A DNA stretch of 64,000 bases from an uncultured Acidobacteriia bacterium (GCA_903875575.1 CAIQWJ010000097.1:62001-126000), one strand, 5' to 3'. Counted from the first letter of the stretch, positions 7,799-17,084 are shown. Notes: a model not told the origin generated them from the letters alone. Translations and numbers: made by a program.

Positions 7799-10255
7799 AT
7801 GCCGGTACGGGCTAAAGCTTATATCGCCCTGATTCTCGGGTCCGGAATCTTCGGGCTGCTCCAGCAGTTGCTACACTTCGCTCCGGTGAATCCGCTATGG
7901 TTCTGGGGCTATTTCCTGGTCACCATCGTGACCTCCGGAATGAAGGTTAAGCTGCCCATGGTGACGGTCACGCTCTCCGTCAACTTCGTCTTCATTCTGG
8001 TTGGCATTGCGGAGTTCGGGCTCCCGGAATCTCTGGCCCTGGCTGCGGCCGGCACAATTGTCCAGTGCGTCTGGCAGGCAAAGGTTCGTCCGAAGCCGAT
8101 CCAGATCGCTTTCAGTACGTGCTCCATCTGTCTTGCGGTCTTCGCATCGCACGCGGTTTTCCACGGTGCGCTCAACGGTATTCTTGGCAACTACAACGTT
8201 GTGCTGCTGGGCCTGACCGCGATGGTGTACTTCATCGTGAACACGGTGCTGATCGCGGGCGTGGTGGGTCTCACGGAAAGAAAGTCGATCTACCGCACAT
8301 GGTACGAAACGTTCTTCTGGGCCATGCAATACCATTTGGGCGCGGCCGCCATAGCATGGCAAATCGTGGTGCTCAGCGAACTGAACAGGCAAACGGGTGG
8401 CATCTGGCAGGCACCGGCCGTGCTGCTTATGCTCGTCTATTTCGTTTACCGGCAGTACAAGATCCATCTGGATCGTCTGGAGAACGACAAGGTCCACGTG
8501 GAAGAGATCGCCGGCCTGCACCTGCGAACCATTGAAGCTCTGGCGCTCGCTATTGAAGCCAAAGATGCCACCACTCATGATCACCTGCAGCGCGTCAGAA
8601 TATACGCCACGGAAATCGGCCGTGAAATCCAAATGAGTCCGCCGGAACTGGACGCCCTCCAGGCCGCCGCTCTGTTACACGATATCGGCAAGCTGGCGGT
8701 CCCGGAGCATATCATTTCCAAGCCCGGAAAACTGACCCCGGAAGAATTCGAAAAGATGAAGATTCACCCGCTGGTGGGCGCGGAGATTCTGGAAGAAGTG
8801 AAGTTCCCGTATCCTGTGGTTCCCATCGTGCGCGCACACCACGAAAAGTGGGACGGCACAGGTTACCCCTTTGGACTGGCGGGAAGCGAAATCCCCATCG
8901 GCGCGCGAATTCTCTCCGCGGTGGATTGTCTGGACGCGCTGGCATCCGACCGTCAGTATCGCCGGGCGCTGCCCCTCGATGAAGCCATGAAGATCGTGGT
9001 GAGCGAATCGGGCAAGGCTTTCGATCCCGTCGTTGTAGATATCCTGAAGCGCCGCTACGTCGAACTCGAACGCATGGCCGTCAGTTCCGGCGGCGAAAAG
9101 AGCATGAAACTTTCGATGGACGTGAAGATCGAGCGCGGCCTGGCGCCCGCTACTGGTTTTGCAAGCTCCTCGGAAAACGACGTCGTCCCGGCAATGGCCG
9201 GAATGGCTGCGGCAGATCCCATGGCCAGCATCGCCGCCGCTACGCAGGAGGCCCAGATGCTCTACGAACTGACACAGGATCTTGGACACGCTCTCAGTCT
9301 GCAGGAAGCCCTGGCCTTCGTGGGCGTTCGACTCAAGCGGTTGATTCCCTATGAAACGCTGGCCATTTACATTCGACGGGATGACAAACTGACTCCCGAA
9401 TACGTCTGCGGTGAAAACCTGCGTCTGTTCAATTCGCTGGAGATTCCCGTGGGACAGGGCCTTTCCGGCTGGGTTGCGGAGAACAACAAGTCAATCCTTA
9501 ACGGCAACCCCTCGGTGGAAGCCGGCTATCTGAATGACCCGACGAAGTACAGTACGCTCCGTTCCGCGCTGGCCGTGCCGCTTGATGGCGTGAATGGCGT
9601 GCTGGGCGTGCTGGCCCTCTATCGTGGCGAGCGCGATGCGTTCAGTAAAGAGAATCTGCGCATCCTCCAGGCCATCAGTTCTAAAGTGGCCCTTTGCATT
9701 GAAAATGCGCTCAGCCAGCGCATGCTCGAAACCTCCATCACCACCGATTACCTGACCAACCTGCCCAACGCGCGTTCGCTCTTCCTGTCGCTTGATCACG
9801 AGGTTTCACGCGCCGCTCGCAACGGCACGCCGCTGGCGGTCGTAGTAGCGGATCTGGACGGCTTTAAACAGGTGAACGACCGTTTCGGCCATCTGGTGGG
9901 AAATTCGGTTCTGCGCATTGTGGCCGACGGGCTGCGTGAGCACTGTGGACCGGCGGACTATGTCGCACGCCTCGGCGGTGATGAATTCGTGATGCTGATT
10001 GCCACCTCCGACGAGGAAGAACTCGACAGGAAGATCGCTCAGATGCGCGAAGCCGCGCGGGTGGCTGGCACCTCGACTCCGGAACCGAGCTCGCTGTCGA
10101 TCAGCGTAGGGATAGCCAACTTCCCGGAAGATGGCACGGACGCGGAACAGTTACTCGCCGAAGCCGACCGCCGCATGTATAAAGGAAAGCGGCTCAGGAA
10201 GAAGGAACGCGCGGCTGTGATTGCGACGATGCCAGTGCCGGAAGTCGCGGCGTAA
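7799..10255 (+). CDS. Membrane-anchored HD-GYP / GAF / GGDEF cyclic-di-GMP enzyme
   Basis: The 818-residue protein begins with about 215 residues of hydrophobic, multi-pass sequence resembling an integral membrane sensor. An HD-GYP phosphodiesterase domain follows (LLHDIGKLAVPEH near residue 300; HHEKWDGTGYP near 350), then a GAF domain (about 480-640) and a C-terminal GGDEF domain with intact LGGDEF. The RxxD inhibitory site that normally precedes GGDEF is not present (GPAD instead). Both c-di-GMP-degrading and -making motifs look intact. The ATG is preceded by a strong gaggtgg. The nearby PilZ protein could be an effector, which is inference from proximity. Confidence 0.9.
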   Translation: MPVRAKAYIALILGSGIFGLLQQLLHFAPVNPLWFWGYFLVTIVTSGMKVKLPMVTVTLSVNFVFILVGIAEFGLPESLALAAAGTIVQCVWQAKVRPKPIQIAFSTCSICLAVFASHAVFHGALNGILGNYNVVLLGLTAMVYFIVNTVLIAGVVGLTERKSIYRTWYETFFWAMQYHLGAAAIAWQIVVLSELNRQTGGIWQAPAVLLMLVYFVYRQYKIHLDRLENDKVHVEEIAGLHLRTIEALALAIEAKDATTHDHLQRVRIYATEIGREIQMSPPELDALQAAALLHDIGKLAVPEHIISKPGKLTPEEFEKMKIHPLVGAEILEEVKFPYPVVPIVRAHHEKWDGTGYPFGLAGSEIPIGARILSAVDCLDALASDRQYRRALPLDEAMKIVVSESGKAFDPVVVDILKRRYVELERMAVSSGGEKSMKLSMDVKIERGLAPATGFASSSENDVVPAMAGMAAADPMASIAAATQEAQMLYELTQDLGHALSLQEALAFVGVRLKRLIPYETLAIYIRRDDKLTPEYVCGENLRLFNSLEIPVGQGLSGWVAENNKSILNGNPSVEAGYLNDPTKYSTLRSALAVPLDGVNGVLGVLALYRGERDAFSKENLRILQAISSKVALCIENALSQRMLETSITTDYLTNLPNARSLFLSLDHEVSRAARNGTPLAVVVADLDGFKQVNDRFGHLVGNSVLRIVADGLREHCGPADYVARLGGDEFVMLIATSDEEELDRKIAQMREAARVAGTSTPEPSSLSISVGIANFPEDGTDAEQLLAEADRRMYKGKRLRKKERAAVIATMPVPEVAA

Positions 10256-10265
10256 GGCCGGAGAC

Positions 10266-10661
10266 TTACTCCAGACTCCAGTCTTCCAGGCGCAAGCCTG
10301 CGATCCGCGAGAATTCCTTCGTGTTGTTCGTGGCCAGCGCCGCGCCTCTGCTCATTGCCGTTCCCGCGATGAGCAAATCCATAGGACCGATTCGTTGACC
10401 CTGCCGCTCCAGTTCCACACGAATACGGGCTGCTTCCCGCGCCGCGTCGCGATCAAATGGCATCTCCCGCAGTCCTTCGAGGAAGCCAGTCAGGATCTTC
10501 CGCCGCTGCTGGCTTTCGATCTTCAGCGTGCCGTACTCCAGTTCATAAGCCACGACGCTGGGAATCGCGATCAGTTCCGGACTCGCGGCTCTGAATCTGG
10601 AAGCAGCCGGTTCCCGCCCCTTCAGACAATGAATGATTGTGTTGCTGTCCAGCAGCGTCAT
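10266..10661 (-). CDS. vapC: VapC-type PIN-domain toxin
   Basis: The 131-residue PIN ribonuclease has acidic residues at the usual places: D5 in MTLLDSNTII, E in VAYELEYG, D in GPMDLLIAG, and the NNTKEF motif near the C-terminus. PIN toxins cut RNA, usually tRNA or rRNA. Its start overlaps the upstream antitoxin stop by four bases, the usual vapBC coupling. The gene is intact, and its 3' end converges with the GGDEF gene 10 bases away. Confidence 0.88.
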   Translation of the reverse strand: MTLLDSNTIIHCLKGREPAASRFRAASPELIAIPSVVAYELEYGTLKIESQQRRKILTGFLEGLREMPFDRDAAREAARIRVELERQGQRIGPMDLLIAGTAMSRGAALATNNTKEFSRIAGLRLEDWSLE

Positions 10662-10891
10662 TCGGGATCTTCCCGCGACGCATCCGGCCCATAACCGGCG
10701 CGGATGGTTTCGAGTTCAGGGAAATCGGCGAAACTTCCGATGGCGCTGAGTACGCCGGGAGGCCAAGTGGACTCCACCTTTTCCGAGACCTGCCGTGCGA
10801 TCCAGCGGCCGACAGAATCCCCCTCTGCTTCCGCCGCGCGACGCGCGCGCGCCTCAATCTCGTCGGAGAGGTAAATCGTCACCTGCGCCAT
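10658..10891 (-). CDS. vapB: VapB-type ribbon-helix-helix antitoxin
   Basis: The 77-residue protein has an N-terminal ribbon-helix-helix (MAQVTIYLSDEIEARARRAA, then SVGRWIARQV) and a disordered acidic tail ending ASREDPE that likely threads into the toxin. It is expected to bind VapC and repress its own promoter. The palindrome immediately upstream fits that role. Confidence 0.85.
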   Translation of the reverse strand: MAQVTIYLSDEIEARARRAAEAEGDSVGRWIARQVSEKVESTWPPGVLSAIGSFADFPELETIRAGYGPDASREDPE

Positions 10892-10897
10892 GGATAC

Positions 10898-10919
10898 ATT
10901 ATACAGTATACGATATAAT
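10898..10919 (-). promoter_or_regulatory. vapBC operator/promoter palindrome
   Basis: A 22-bp near-palindrome has outer arms ATTATA/TATAAT around a GTATAC core. On the minus strand the arm at 10898-10903 reads TATAAT, a perfect -10 box ending only 6 bases before the vapB ATG. A transcript starting from it would be leaderless or nearly so. No good -35 was found at normal spacing. A TATAAT also reads on the plus strand (10914-10919). Confidence 0.55.
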
Positions 10920-11025
10920 GCAAATCCACTGCCCGTTTTTGCCTCACCTCATGGCAAAGATCCTAACACGGACTATTTCTGTCCGCGATCATCTGATACA
11001 ATCGAATTGCAACTGAGTTGCTGCT

Positions 11026-12285
11026 ATGTTCCAGACATTCGTGATCACATTGCGAGAGGGTGTCGAGGCCGCGCTGGTCATCGCCATCGCCATCGCCTAC
11101 GTGAAGCGAATCGGCAGGCTGGACCTGCTGCCGGCAGTCTACCGGGGCCTCTTAAGTGCTGTGATTGCCAGCTTTGTGGCAGCCTGGGGCTTCGCCAGGA
11201 TCGACCTGAACGTGGACGCGTATGAGGGCTGGGTGCTGCTGGTCAGCGCCGCTTTTGTCCTCTCTATGGTCATCTGGATGAACCGCCACGGCGCGCACAT
11301 TAAAAGTGAAATTGAAACTGGGTTGCAAAAAGGTACATCGGGCGGGGCCGGTGCTTTGGGGGTTTTCGCCTTCGTTTTTCTGATGATCTTCCGGGAGGGC
11401 GTGGAGACGGTTTTGCTGCTCGCCGCGCTTCGATTGGACACGTCCGGCATTCTGGAAGGATTGGGTGCCGCCGCCGGAATCGGCCTCGCCGTCCTGTTCG
11501 GCGTCAGTTTTGTACGAGGCACCATTCGCGTCAATCTGCGGCAGTTCTTCCGCATGACGACCGTCATCCTGATGGTGGTGGTCGCGCAACTTGGCATCAC
11601 CGGTCTGCACGAACTTTCTGAAAGCCAGATTCTGCCCAGCAGCAGCGGCGAGATGGCAGTCATCGGACCGATCGTGAAAAACGATGTCTTCTTTTTCATC
11701 ACCATCCTGGCGATGGTGGCGGCCATGGTGCTGCTGGAATGGCGGGGCCGCAGCTTACCCAGGACCGACGGACTGCAGGGTGCGGCCCGGCGCAAGGTTC
11801 TCTGGACCGCCCGCCGTGAGCGCTTGTGGATGATCGCGGCGTGTACCGCGTCCTCACTCTTTATCGTGCTGATCACGGCAGAATTTATTTATGCGCGGCA
11901 ACTGACGGAACTCTCGACGGCGAAGCCGGTGGTTTTTGAAAATGCGGCGGTGCGCATCCCGGTGAGTTCCGTGAACGACGGCAATCTGCATCGTTTCGTG
12001 ATTGCAGATCAGGGCGTGGATGTTCGGTTCATCGTGATTGCGAAACCCGACCGCAGTCTTGCTGTGGCCTATGACGCCTGCGCGATTTGCGGCGCGAAAG
12101 GCTACTACCAGAAGGGCCACGAAGTCATCTGCCGCAACTGCGCTTCCAATATCGTAATTTCGAGCATAGGAACAGGCGGCGGTTGCAATCCGATCCCCCT
12201 CAAATCGCATATTGAAGGCGCAACGCTGGTGATTGACGAAGCGGCGTTTGAGCCCGGCGTCGCAAAGGTATTCCGCAATGGCTAA
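11026..12285 (+). CDS. FTR1-type iron permease fused to a DUF2318 cysteine-rich domain
   Basis: The 419-residue membrane protein has two REGxE iron-binding motifs of the FTR1 family, REGVEA at 10-15 and REGVET at 123-128, in a seven-helix permease (residues 1-250). A further membrane segment leads into a C-terminal domain with CAIC...CRNC pairs and GGGCNPIP, typical of DUF2318 iron-handling proteins. In Campylobacter-type iron systems these are separate genes; here they are one chain. Two FtsX-like permeases and an ABC ATPase follow, so it likely imports iron across the inner membrane. A small inverted repeat (GCAAC-TGA-GTTGC, 11009-11021) sits just before the start. Confidence 0.88.
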   Translation: MFQTFVITLREGVEAALVIAIAIAYVKRIGRLDLLPAVYRGLLSAVIASFVAAWGFARIDLNVDAYEGWVLLVSAAFVLSMVIWMNRHGAHIKSEIETGLQKGTSGGAGALGVFAFVFLMIFREGVETVLLLAALRLDTSGILEGLGAAAGIGLAVLFGVSFVRGTIRVNLRQFFRMTTVILMVVVAQLGITGLHELSESQILPSSSGEMAVIGPIVKNDVFFFITILAMVAAMVLLEWRGRSLPRTDGLQGAARRKVLWTARRERLWMIAACTASSLFIVLITAEFIYARQLTELSTAKPVVFENAAVRIPVSSVNDGNLHRFVIADQGVDVRFIVIAKPDRSLAVAYDACAICGAKGYYQKGHEVICRNCASNIVISSIGTGGGCNPIPLKSHIEGATLVIDEAAFEPGVAKVFRNG

Positions 12286-12312
12286 CGCTTCAGGAAGACA
12301 GGCGGCCCCACG

Positions 12313-13530
12313 ATGATTGTCCGCTTCGTTCGCGATTCCATTCGACGCTCGCCCCGGCGCAAGGCGCTCATCATCACCGCCATCGCGCTCGGCACCGCGG
12401 TTGCCACGGCGATGCTTGGCGTCATGCTGTCCATCGGCGACAAGATCAATCTGGAATTGCGCGCCGCGGGCGCGAATATTGTGGTCACCCCGCAGGCCGC
12501 CGCGCTGACTGGCGGCGCGGGAGGTGTCACTACCGCGGTCTCCGGCCCGTCCAGCGACATCCAGGAAGCTCTGGTGCCCAACGTGAAGAAAATCTTCTGG
12601 GCGCTGAATATCACCGGCTATGCGCCTTCGCTGCTGGCGCATGATGGCCCGCTCACGCTCGAAGGCGTCTCGTTCGCAGCCGACGCCCCGGGCATCCGGT
12701 CGGTTAATCTCTCATGGCAGTTGAAGCAGGGCCGCTGGGCAGAGGCTCCCGGTGATTGTATGATCGGTGCCGGCCTCGCGCGGCGTAACAACTGGGCCAC
12801 CGGTCGCGATATCAACGTCCTTGGCGAAGCCTGCCATATTGCTGGTGTCGTTTCCTCCGGCGACGAAGCGGACGACCGCGTGCTCCTCCCGCTGGCCCGC
12901 CTGCAGCAACTGCTGCATAAGCCCGGCGTAGTCGATCGCATCGACGTGGCCGCTCTCACCAAACCGGAAGACGACTTTGCGCGCAAAGATCCGAAAACCA
13001 TGACGGCGAAGGAATTTGAGCGCTGGGACTGCACGAACTACGTCACCTCCATCGCGCATCAGATTCAGGAAGCGATCCCCGGCACTGACGCGCGCCCGGT
13101 TCGGCGCGTGGCGGATTCCGAGGGTAAAATTCTGGACAAGATCAGCGGTCTGATGGCGCTCATCACGCTGGCCGCGCTGCTTTCCGCCGGGCTTACGGTG
13201 TGGAGCCTGACTGCAACCACCATGATGGAGCGGCGCGGCGAGATAGCGATCATGCAGGCCATTGGCGGCGCGCGCTGGCTGGTGGCGACCATTCTCGGTT
13301 CTGAGATTGCGCTGATCGGATTGGCGGGTGGAATCATCGGTGCGTTTGGGGGCGTGTGGCTGGCGCACCTTGTGGGCGAGTCCGTGTTTCACGACACCAT
13401 CGAGATCTCCTGGATCCTGCCATTTCTCATCATGCTGGCGGCGATGCTGGTAGCGCTGGCAGGTGCCGCGCAGCCGCTGCGGCGCGCGCTCCGCCTGGAA
13501 CCTGCCGTCATTCTGCGGGAGGGCATCTAA
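12313..13530 (+). CDS. FtsX/MacB-like ABC permease of the iron operon (first)
   Basis: The 405-residue protein has one N-terminal membrane helix after a basic start (RRSPRRKALIITAIALG), a large extracytoplasmic MacB-like domain (about residues 50-270), and three C-terminal helices ending in a PLRRALRLEPAVILREG tail, the standard FtsX-family layout. It belongs with the next gene and the ATPase at 14614. Homologous pairs accompany P19/FTR1 iron uptake in other bacteria, where they are thought to process periplasmic iron. That role is carried over from the family. Confidence 0.82.
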   Translation: MIVRFVRDSIRRSPRRKALIITAIALGTAVATAMLGVMLSIGDKINLELRAAGANIVVTPQAAALTGGAGGVTTAVSGPSSDIQEALVPNVKKIFWALNITGYAPSLLAHDGPLTLEGVSFAADAPGIRSVNLSWQLKQGRWAEAPGDCMIGAGLARRNNWATGRDINVLGEACHIAGVVSSGDEADDRVLLPLARLQQLLHKPGVVDRIDVAALTKPEDDFARKDPKTMTAKEFERWDCTNYVTSIAHQIQEAIPGTDARPVRRVADSEGKILDKISGLMALITLAALLSAGLTVWSLTATTMMERRGEIAIMQAIGGARWLVATILGSEIALIGLAGGIIGAFGGVWLAHLVGESVFHDTIEISWILPFLIMLAAMLVALAGAAQPLRRALRLEPAVILREGI

Positions 13531-13536
13531 GTCCGC

Positions 13537-14610
13537 ATGCCAGCGCGTTTTTTCATTCGCTTCAGCCTGAGCGCGCTGCGTTACCGCAAACAGAGACTGC
13601 TCCTGGCGTTCGGCGCGCTAACCGTAGCGGCCGCGCTTGCCACTGTCATGTTTGGCATCTATGCCACCGTCACGAAACGAATTCGCGACGAGTTTCAAAG
13701 TTATGGCGCGAACCTGGTTGCGGTTGCCGTCAACGGCGGCACTGTGCCGCTCGCGATTGTGGACGCGGCCAAACAAGCAGGCGCGCGCGCCACTCCGTTG
13801 CTGGTCACCAGCGGCCATGTTGGAGGCCGCGCCATCCCTGTGGCGGGTCTGCTGACTGGCTACCCCTACTGGCATGTGCAGGGCGATAGTGCTATTGCGC
13901 CCGGCAAATGCCTCGCCGGCGAAGCCCTCGCGACGCAGTTCGATCTAAAGCTCAACGCCACTGTGGCACTGGAAGGCCAGCCCTGCATGCTTTCCGGCAT
14001 TCTCTCCACCGGCGGCGCGGAAGATGGCGAACTTATCGTCCCGTTTGCCGCCGCCGCTGCTTTGTCCGGCATCCATGAAGCAGCCAGTGTGATTGAAATT
14101 CAGGCTCCGGGAGACCAACTGGAAGCGATTCGCGCGTCACTTGCCGGGCAGTTTCCCGCAGCTGACTTGCGAACCGTGCGCGCCGTCGCAGGCACGGAAT
14201 CCAACGTGATTGTGAAAATGCGCGCGGCGCTGCTGCTGCTCACTCTGCTGATCCTGGTCATCACTACCCTGTGCGTGACCAGCAACTTCAGCGAAATGGT
14301 CATCGACCGCGCGAAAGAGATCGGCATCATGAAAGCGCTGGGCGGCGCGGAACAACGCATCGCGGCTTTCTTTCTTTCGGAATCGGCAACGCTGGCGATT
14401 CTCGCCACCGTGATCGGCTATCTCTGCGGAGTCCTTGCAGCAGCCGGCATTGGACGCGAAATCTTCGGCGGTGTCTTCCGCCTGCAACTCGACTGGCAGG
14501 TGCTGGCGGGCGTGGGCGGCGTGATGCTGCTGGTTTCCACCGTCGCCACGGCCATTGCCACCGCGCGCATCTGGAATATCCAGCCGGCGGTTATCCTGAG
14601 GGGTGAGTAA
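13537..14610 (+). CDS. FtsX/MacB-like ABC permease of the iron operon (second)
   Basis: The 357-residue partner of the preceding permease shares the same plan: N-terminal helix, MacB-like outer domain, and three C-terminal helices with MVIDRAKEIGIMKALGG before the last two and a final IQPAVILRGE. It starts 6 bases after its neighbour and ends 3 bases before the ATPase start, so the three genes are tightly coupled. A heterodimeric transporter is the natural reading. Confidence 0.82.
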   Translation: MPARFFIRFSLSALRYRKQRLLLAFGALTVAAALATVMFGIYATVTKRIRDEFQSYGANLVAVAVNGGTVPLAIVDAAKQAGARATPLLVTSGHVGGRAIPVAGLLTGYPYWHVQGDSAIAPGKCLAGEALATQFDLKLNATVALEGQPCMLSGILSTGGAEDGELIVPFAAAAALSGIHEAASVIEIQAPGDQLEAIRASLAGQFPAADLRTVRAVAGTESNVIVKMRAALLLLTLLILVITTLCVTSNFSEMVIDRAKEIGIMKALGGAEQRIAAFFLSESATLAILATVIGYLCGVLAAAGIGREIFGGVFRLQLDWQVLAGVGGVMLLVSTVATAIATARIWNIQPAVILRGE

Positions 14611-14613
14611 CGC

Positions 14614-15747
14614 ATGAGTATTCTGATCGAGTTGATTGGCGTGAGTAAGACCTACGGCGAAGGCACGGCTGCCGTGCGCGCGGTGGATAACGTCAACTTT
14701 ACCGCCCACAGCGGCGAATGGATCGCCATCATGGGGCCTTCCGGTTCCGGCAAGACCACGCTGCTCAATCTCATCGGCTGTCTGGATCAGGCCACCAGTG
14801 GGCAGTTGCTGATCGGCGGCACCGATACGTCGAAGCTCACTCGCAGCGAACTCGTCCGGTTCCGCAGCGAAACGGTTGGTTTCATCTTCCAGCAGTTCCA
14901 TCTGGTGCCGCATCTCACCGCGCTGGAAAACGTGATGCTCGCGCAGTTCTTCCACAGCATGACCGACGAAAAGGAAGCTCTTGAAGCCCTCCGCCAGGTG
15001 GACCTGGCAGACCGCGCCACGCACCTCCCTTCGCAGCTTTCCGGCGGTGAGCAGCAGCGCGTCGCCATAGCCCGTGCGCTGGTCAACGATCCGAAAATCA
15101 TTCTGGCCGACGAGCCCACCGGCAACCTGGACGCCGAAAACCAGCGCGTAGTGTTCGACCTTTTGAGCCGCCTGCATGGCGAAGGCCGCACTATCGTCAT
15201 GGTGACGCACGACGAAAACGCCGGTAAGCTGGCCGATCGTCGCGTGCATCTGGAACACGGCCGCATCAAGGAACTGCTGGTCTTCTCCGCCGAAGAGAAT
15301 CAGGATTTCGACGAAGTTCTGGAGCATCTCTGGACGCGCGGCGAACCGGGTGGCCATGTAGAGTCCCACAGCTTCACCGCAGTGCAATGGCGCAAGCTGC
15401 TGAACACCATGGCGGGGATTGGGCTGGTGACCGTAACCAACGGCGAAGGACTGTTCACCGCGAAGGGCGAGGCCCGGGCGCGCGACGTGATTCGCCGCCA
15501 TCGTCTGGCCGAACGTTTGTTCCGAGACGTGCTGGGAATTCACGATGAAGCCGAGATTGAGGCCAGCGCCTGCAAGTTCGAACATATTCTCAGCCCGGAA
15601 GTGACCGACCGCATGTGTTCCCTGCTCGGCCACCCGGACGCCTGCCCGCACGGCAGCCTGATCCCGCGCGGCCCGTGCTGCGGGGAAAAGCGGGTGCTCG
15701 ATTCCGCCGAAGCGCAAAGCATCCTTTCCGGCATCAAAGGCATCTGA
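14614..15747 (+). CDS. ABC ATPase fused to a complete DtxR-like metal-sensing module
   Basis: Residues 1-222 are a LolD/MacB-type ATPase: Walker [10 protein letters not shown] (41-49), signature LSGGEQ (142-147), Walker B ILADEP (163-168). Residues about 228-377 are not ABC sequence. They read as a DtxR/MntR-type regulator, with a winged-helix segment (about 230-290) followed by H296, E300, C320, E323 and H324 in RRHRLAE and [12 protein letters not shown], plus HPDACPHG. These match the known DtxR metal ligands, except that one ligand position appears to be Glu. The fusion suggests metal-responsive control of the pump, DNA binding by the pump, or both. Confidence 0.85.
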   Translation: MSILIELIGVSKTYGEGTAAVRAVDNVNFTAHSGEWIAIMGPSGSGKTTLLNLIGCLDQATSGQLLIGGTDTSKLTRSELVRFRSETVGFIFQQFHLVPHLTALENVMLAQFFHSMTDEKEALEALRQVDLADRATHLPSQLSGGEQQRVAIARALVNDPKIILADEPTGNLDAENQRVVFDLLSRLHGEGRTIVMVTHDENAGKLADRRVHLEHGRIKELLVFSAEENQDFDEVLEHLWTRGEPGGHVESHSFTAVQWRKLLNTMAGIGLVTVTNGEGLFTAKGEARARDVIRRHRLAERLFRDVLGIHDEAEIEASACKFEHILSPEVTDRMCSLLGHPDACPHGSLIPRGPCCGEKRVLDSAEAQSILSGIKGI

Positions 15748-15767
15748 TAGTCTCAGAAATTAACCTC

Positions 15768-16691
15768 ATGCATAACGTCGTCATCATCGGTTCCGGTTGC
15801 GCCGGAAATACCGCGGCAGTTTACACTGCGCGCGCCGGCCTGAAGCCTCTTGTCATTAAGGGTCTGGAAGTGGGCGGCCAGCTCTCTCTGACCACGGAAG
15901 TGGAGAATTTCCCCGGCTTCCCGGAGGGCATCAACGGCCCGGATCTGGTGGAAAACATCAAGAAGCAGGCCGAGCGTTTCGGGGCCGTCTACCAGGAAGG
16001 CGAAGTGACGGAAGCGGATCTTTCAAAGCGTCCTTTCCGTCTGAAGATCGATAACGAGTGGATCGAAACCCGCACCCTGATTGTGGCTTCCGGCGCGAAA
16101 GCGCGCTGGCTGGATCTGCCTTCCGAACAGAAGCTCATCGGCCACGGCGTCAGTTCCTGCGCCACCTGCGACGGCTTCTTCTATCGCGACAAACAGATCA
16201 TGGTGGTGGGCGGCGGCGATTCCGCCATGGAAGAGGCCAACTTTCTCACACGCTTCGGCCGCAACGTGGCGCTGGTGCATCGGCGGGATACGTTTCGCGC
16301 TTCGAAGATCATGCTGGACCGCGCGAAGGCCAACCCGAAGATCGAGTTCATTATGAACACGGCGATCGAAGAGGTTTTCGATCTGGAGCAGAACATCGTC
16401 ACCAGTGTGCGGCTGATCAATCTGGTCACCGGCGAAACGCAGATGCGCGATGTGGACGGCCTGTTCATCGCGATTGGGCATATCCCGAATACACAGGTTT
16501 TCAAAGGCCAGCTGGCTCTGGATCCCGATGGCTACCTGCTCTCCACGGGCGGCGCGCGTACCAGCGTTCCCGGCGTTTTCCATGCGGGCGACGTGCAGGA
16601 TCGCGTTTACCGCCAGGCCATTACGGCTGCGGGTGCGGGTTGCATGGCGGCGATTGAAGTGGAGCGTTTACTCGAAGCGGAAGGACACTAA
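15768..16691 (+). CDS. trxB: Thioredoxin reductase
   Basis: From the ATG at 15768 the protein has 307 residues, the family length. An open stretch upstream overlaps the ABC gene and is not needed. FAD-binding GSGCAGNTAAVYTAR starts at residue 8, the redox-active CATCDG is at C131/C134, and the NADPH fold reads VVGGGDSAMEE. It reduces thioredoxin using NADPH. It lies 20 bases after the iron operon and may be read through from it. The closing HAGDVQDRVYRQAITAA segment is typical. Confidence 0.95.
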   Translation: MHNVVIIGSGCAGNTAAVYTARAGLKPLVIKGLEVGGQLSLTTEVENFPGFPEGINGPDLVENIKKQAERFGAVYQEGEVTEADLSKRPFRLKIDNEWIETRTLIVASGAKARWLDLPSEQKLIGHGVSSCATCDGFFYRDKQIMVVGGGDSAMEEANFLTRFGRNVALVHRRDTFRASKIMLDRAKANPKIEFIMNTAIEEVFDLEQNIVTSVRLINLVTGETQMRDVDGLFIAIGHIPNTQVFKGQLALDPDGYLLSTGGARTSVPGVFHAGDVQDRVYRQAITAAGAGCMAAIEVERLLEAEGH

Positions 16692-16697
16692 AAAGAC

Positions 16698-17084
16698 ATG
16701 ATTGAACGCCTCTCACCTCCCGGCATTCCGGCCCCGCGCGGTCCGTACTCACCGGCTGTTCGCGCCGGCGATTTCATTTTTGTGTCAGGCCAGGTGCCGG
16801 TGGATCCCGCCACGAATCAGATGTCGAACGGCGACATTCAGCATGAGACGCGGATGACGCTGAATAACCTGAAGCTCGTGCTGGAAGGCGCGGGTGCCAC
16901 GCTGGCGGATGTAGTGCGGGTCGGCGTGTATCTGAAGAATGGCGCGGACTTTCCCGCGATGAACGAGGTCTACTCGGAATACTTTGGCGACGCCAAACCG
17001 GCGCGGTCCACTATTGTGTGCGGCTTCTTCGCAGATATCAAAGTGGAAATCGACTGCGTGGCTTATAAGCCGAAGTCGGCGTAG
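16698..17084 (+). CDS. ridA: RidA-family reactive intermediate deaminase
   Basis: The 128-residue protein has the RidA/YjgF pattern GPYSPAVRAGDFIFVSGQ near residue 15, NLKLVLEGAGATLADVV mid-protein and the arginine of PARSTIV that holds the substrate carboxylate. RidA hydrolyses reactive enamine/imine intermediates from PLP enzymes in the cytosol. It begins 6 bases after trxB and is probably cotranscribed with it. Confidence 0.93.
   Translation: MIERLSPPGIPAPRGPYSPAVRAGDFIFVSGQVPVDPATNQMSNGDIQHETRMTLNNLKLVLEGAGATLADVVRVGVYLKNGADFPAMNEVYSEYFGDAKPARSTIVCGFFADIKVEIDCVAYKPKSA

Noticed and set aside
14137-15717. 526-codon minus-strand frame across the ABC operon
   Set aside because: It lies opposite an ABC permease and the ATPase, both with intact motifs; no family pattern in the antisense product.
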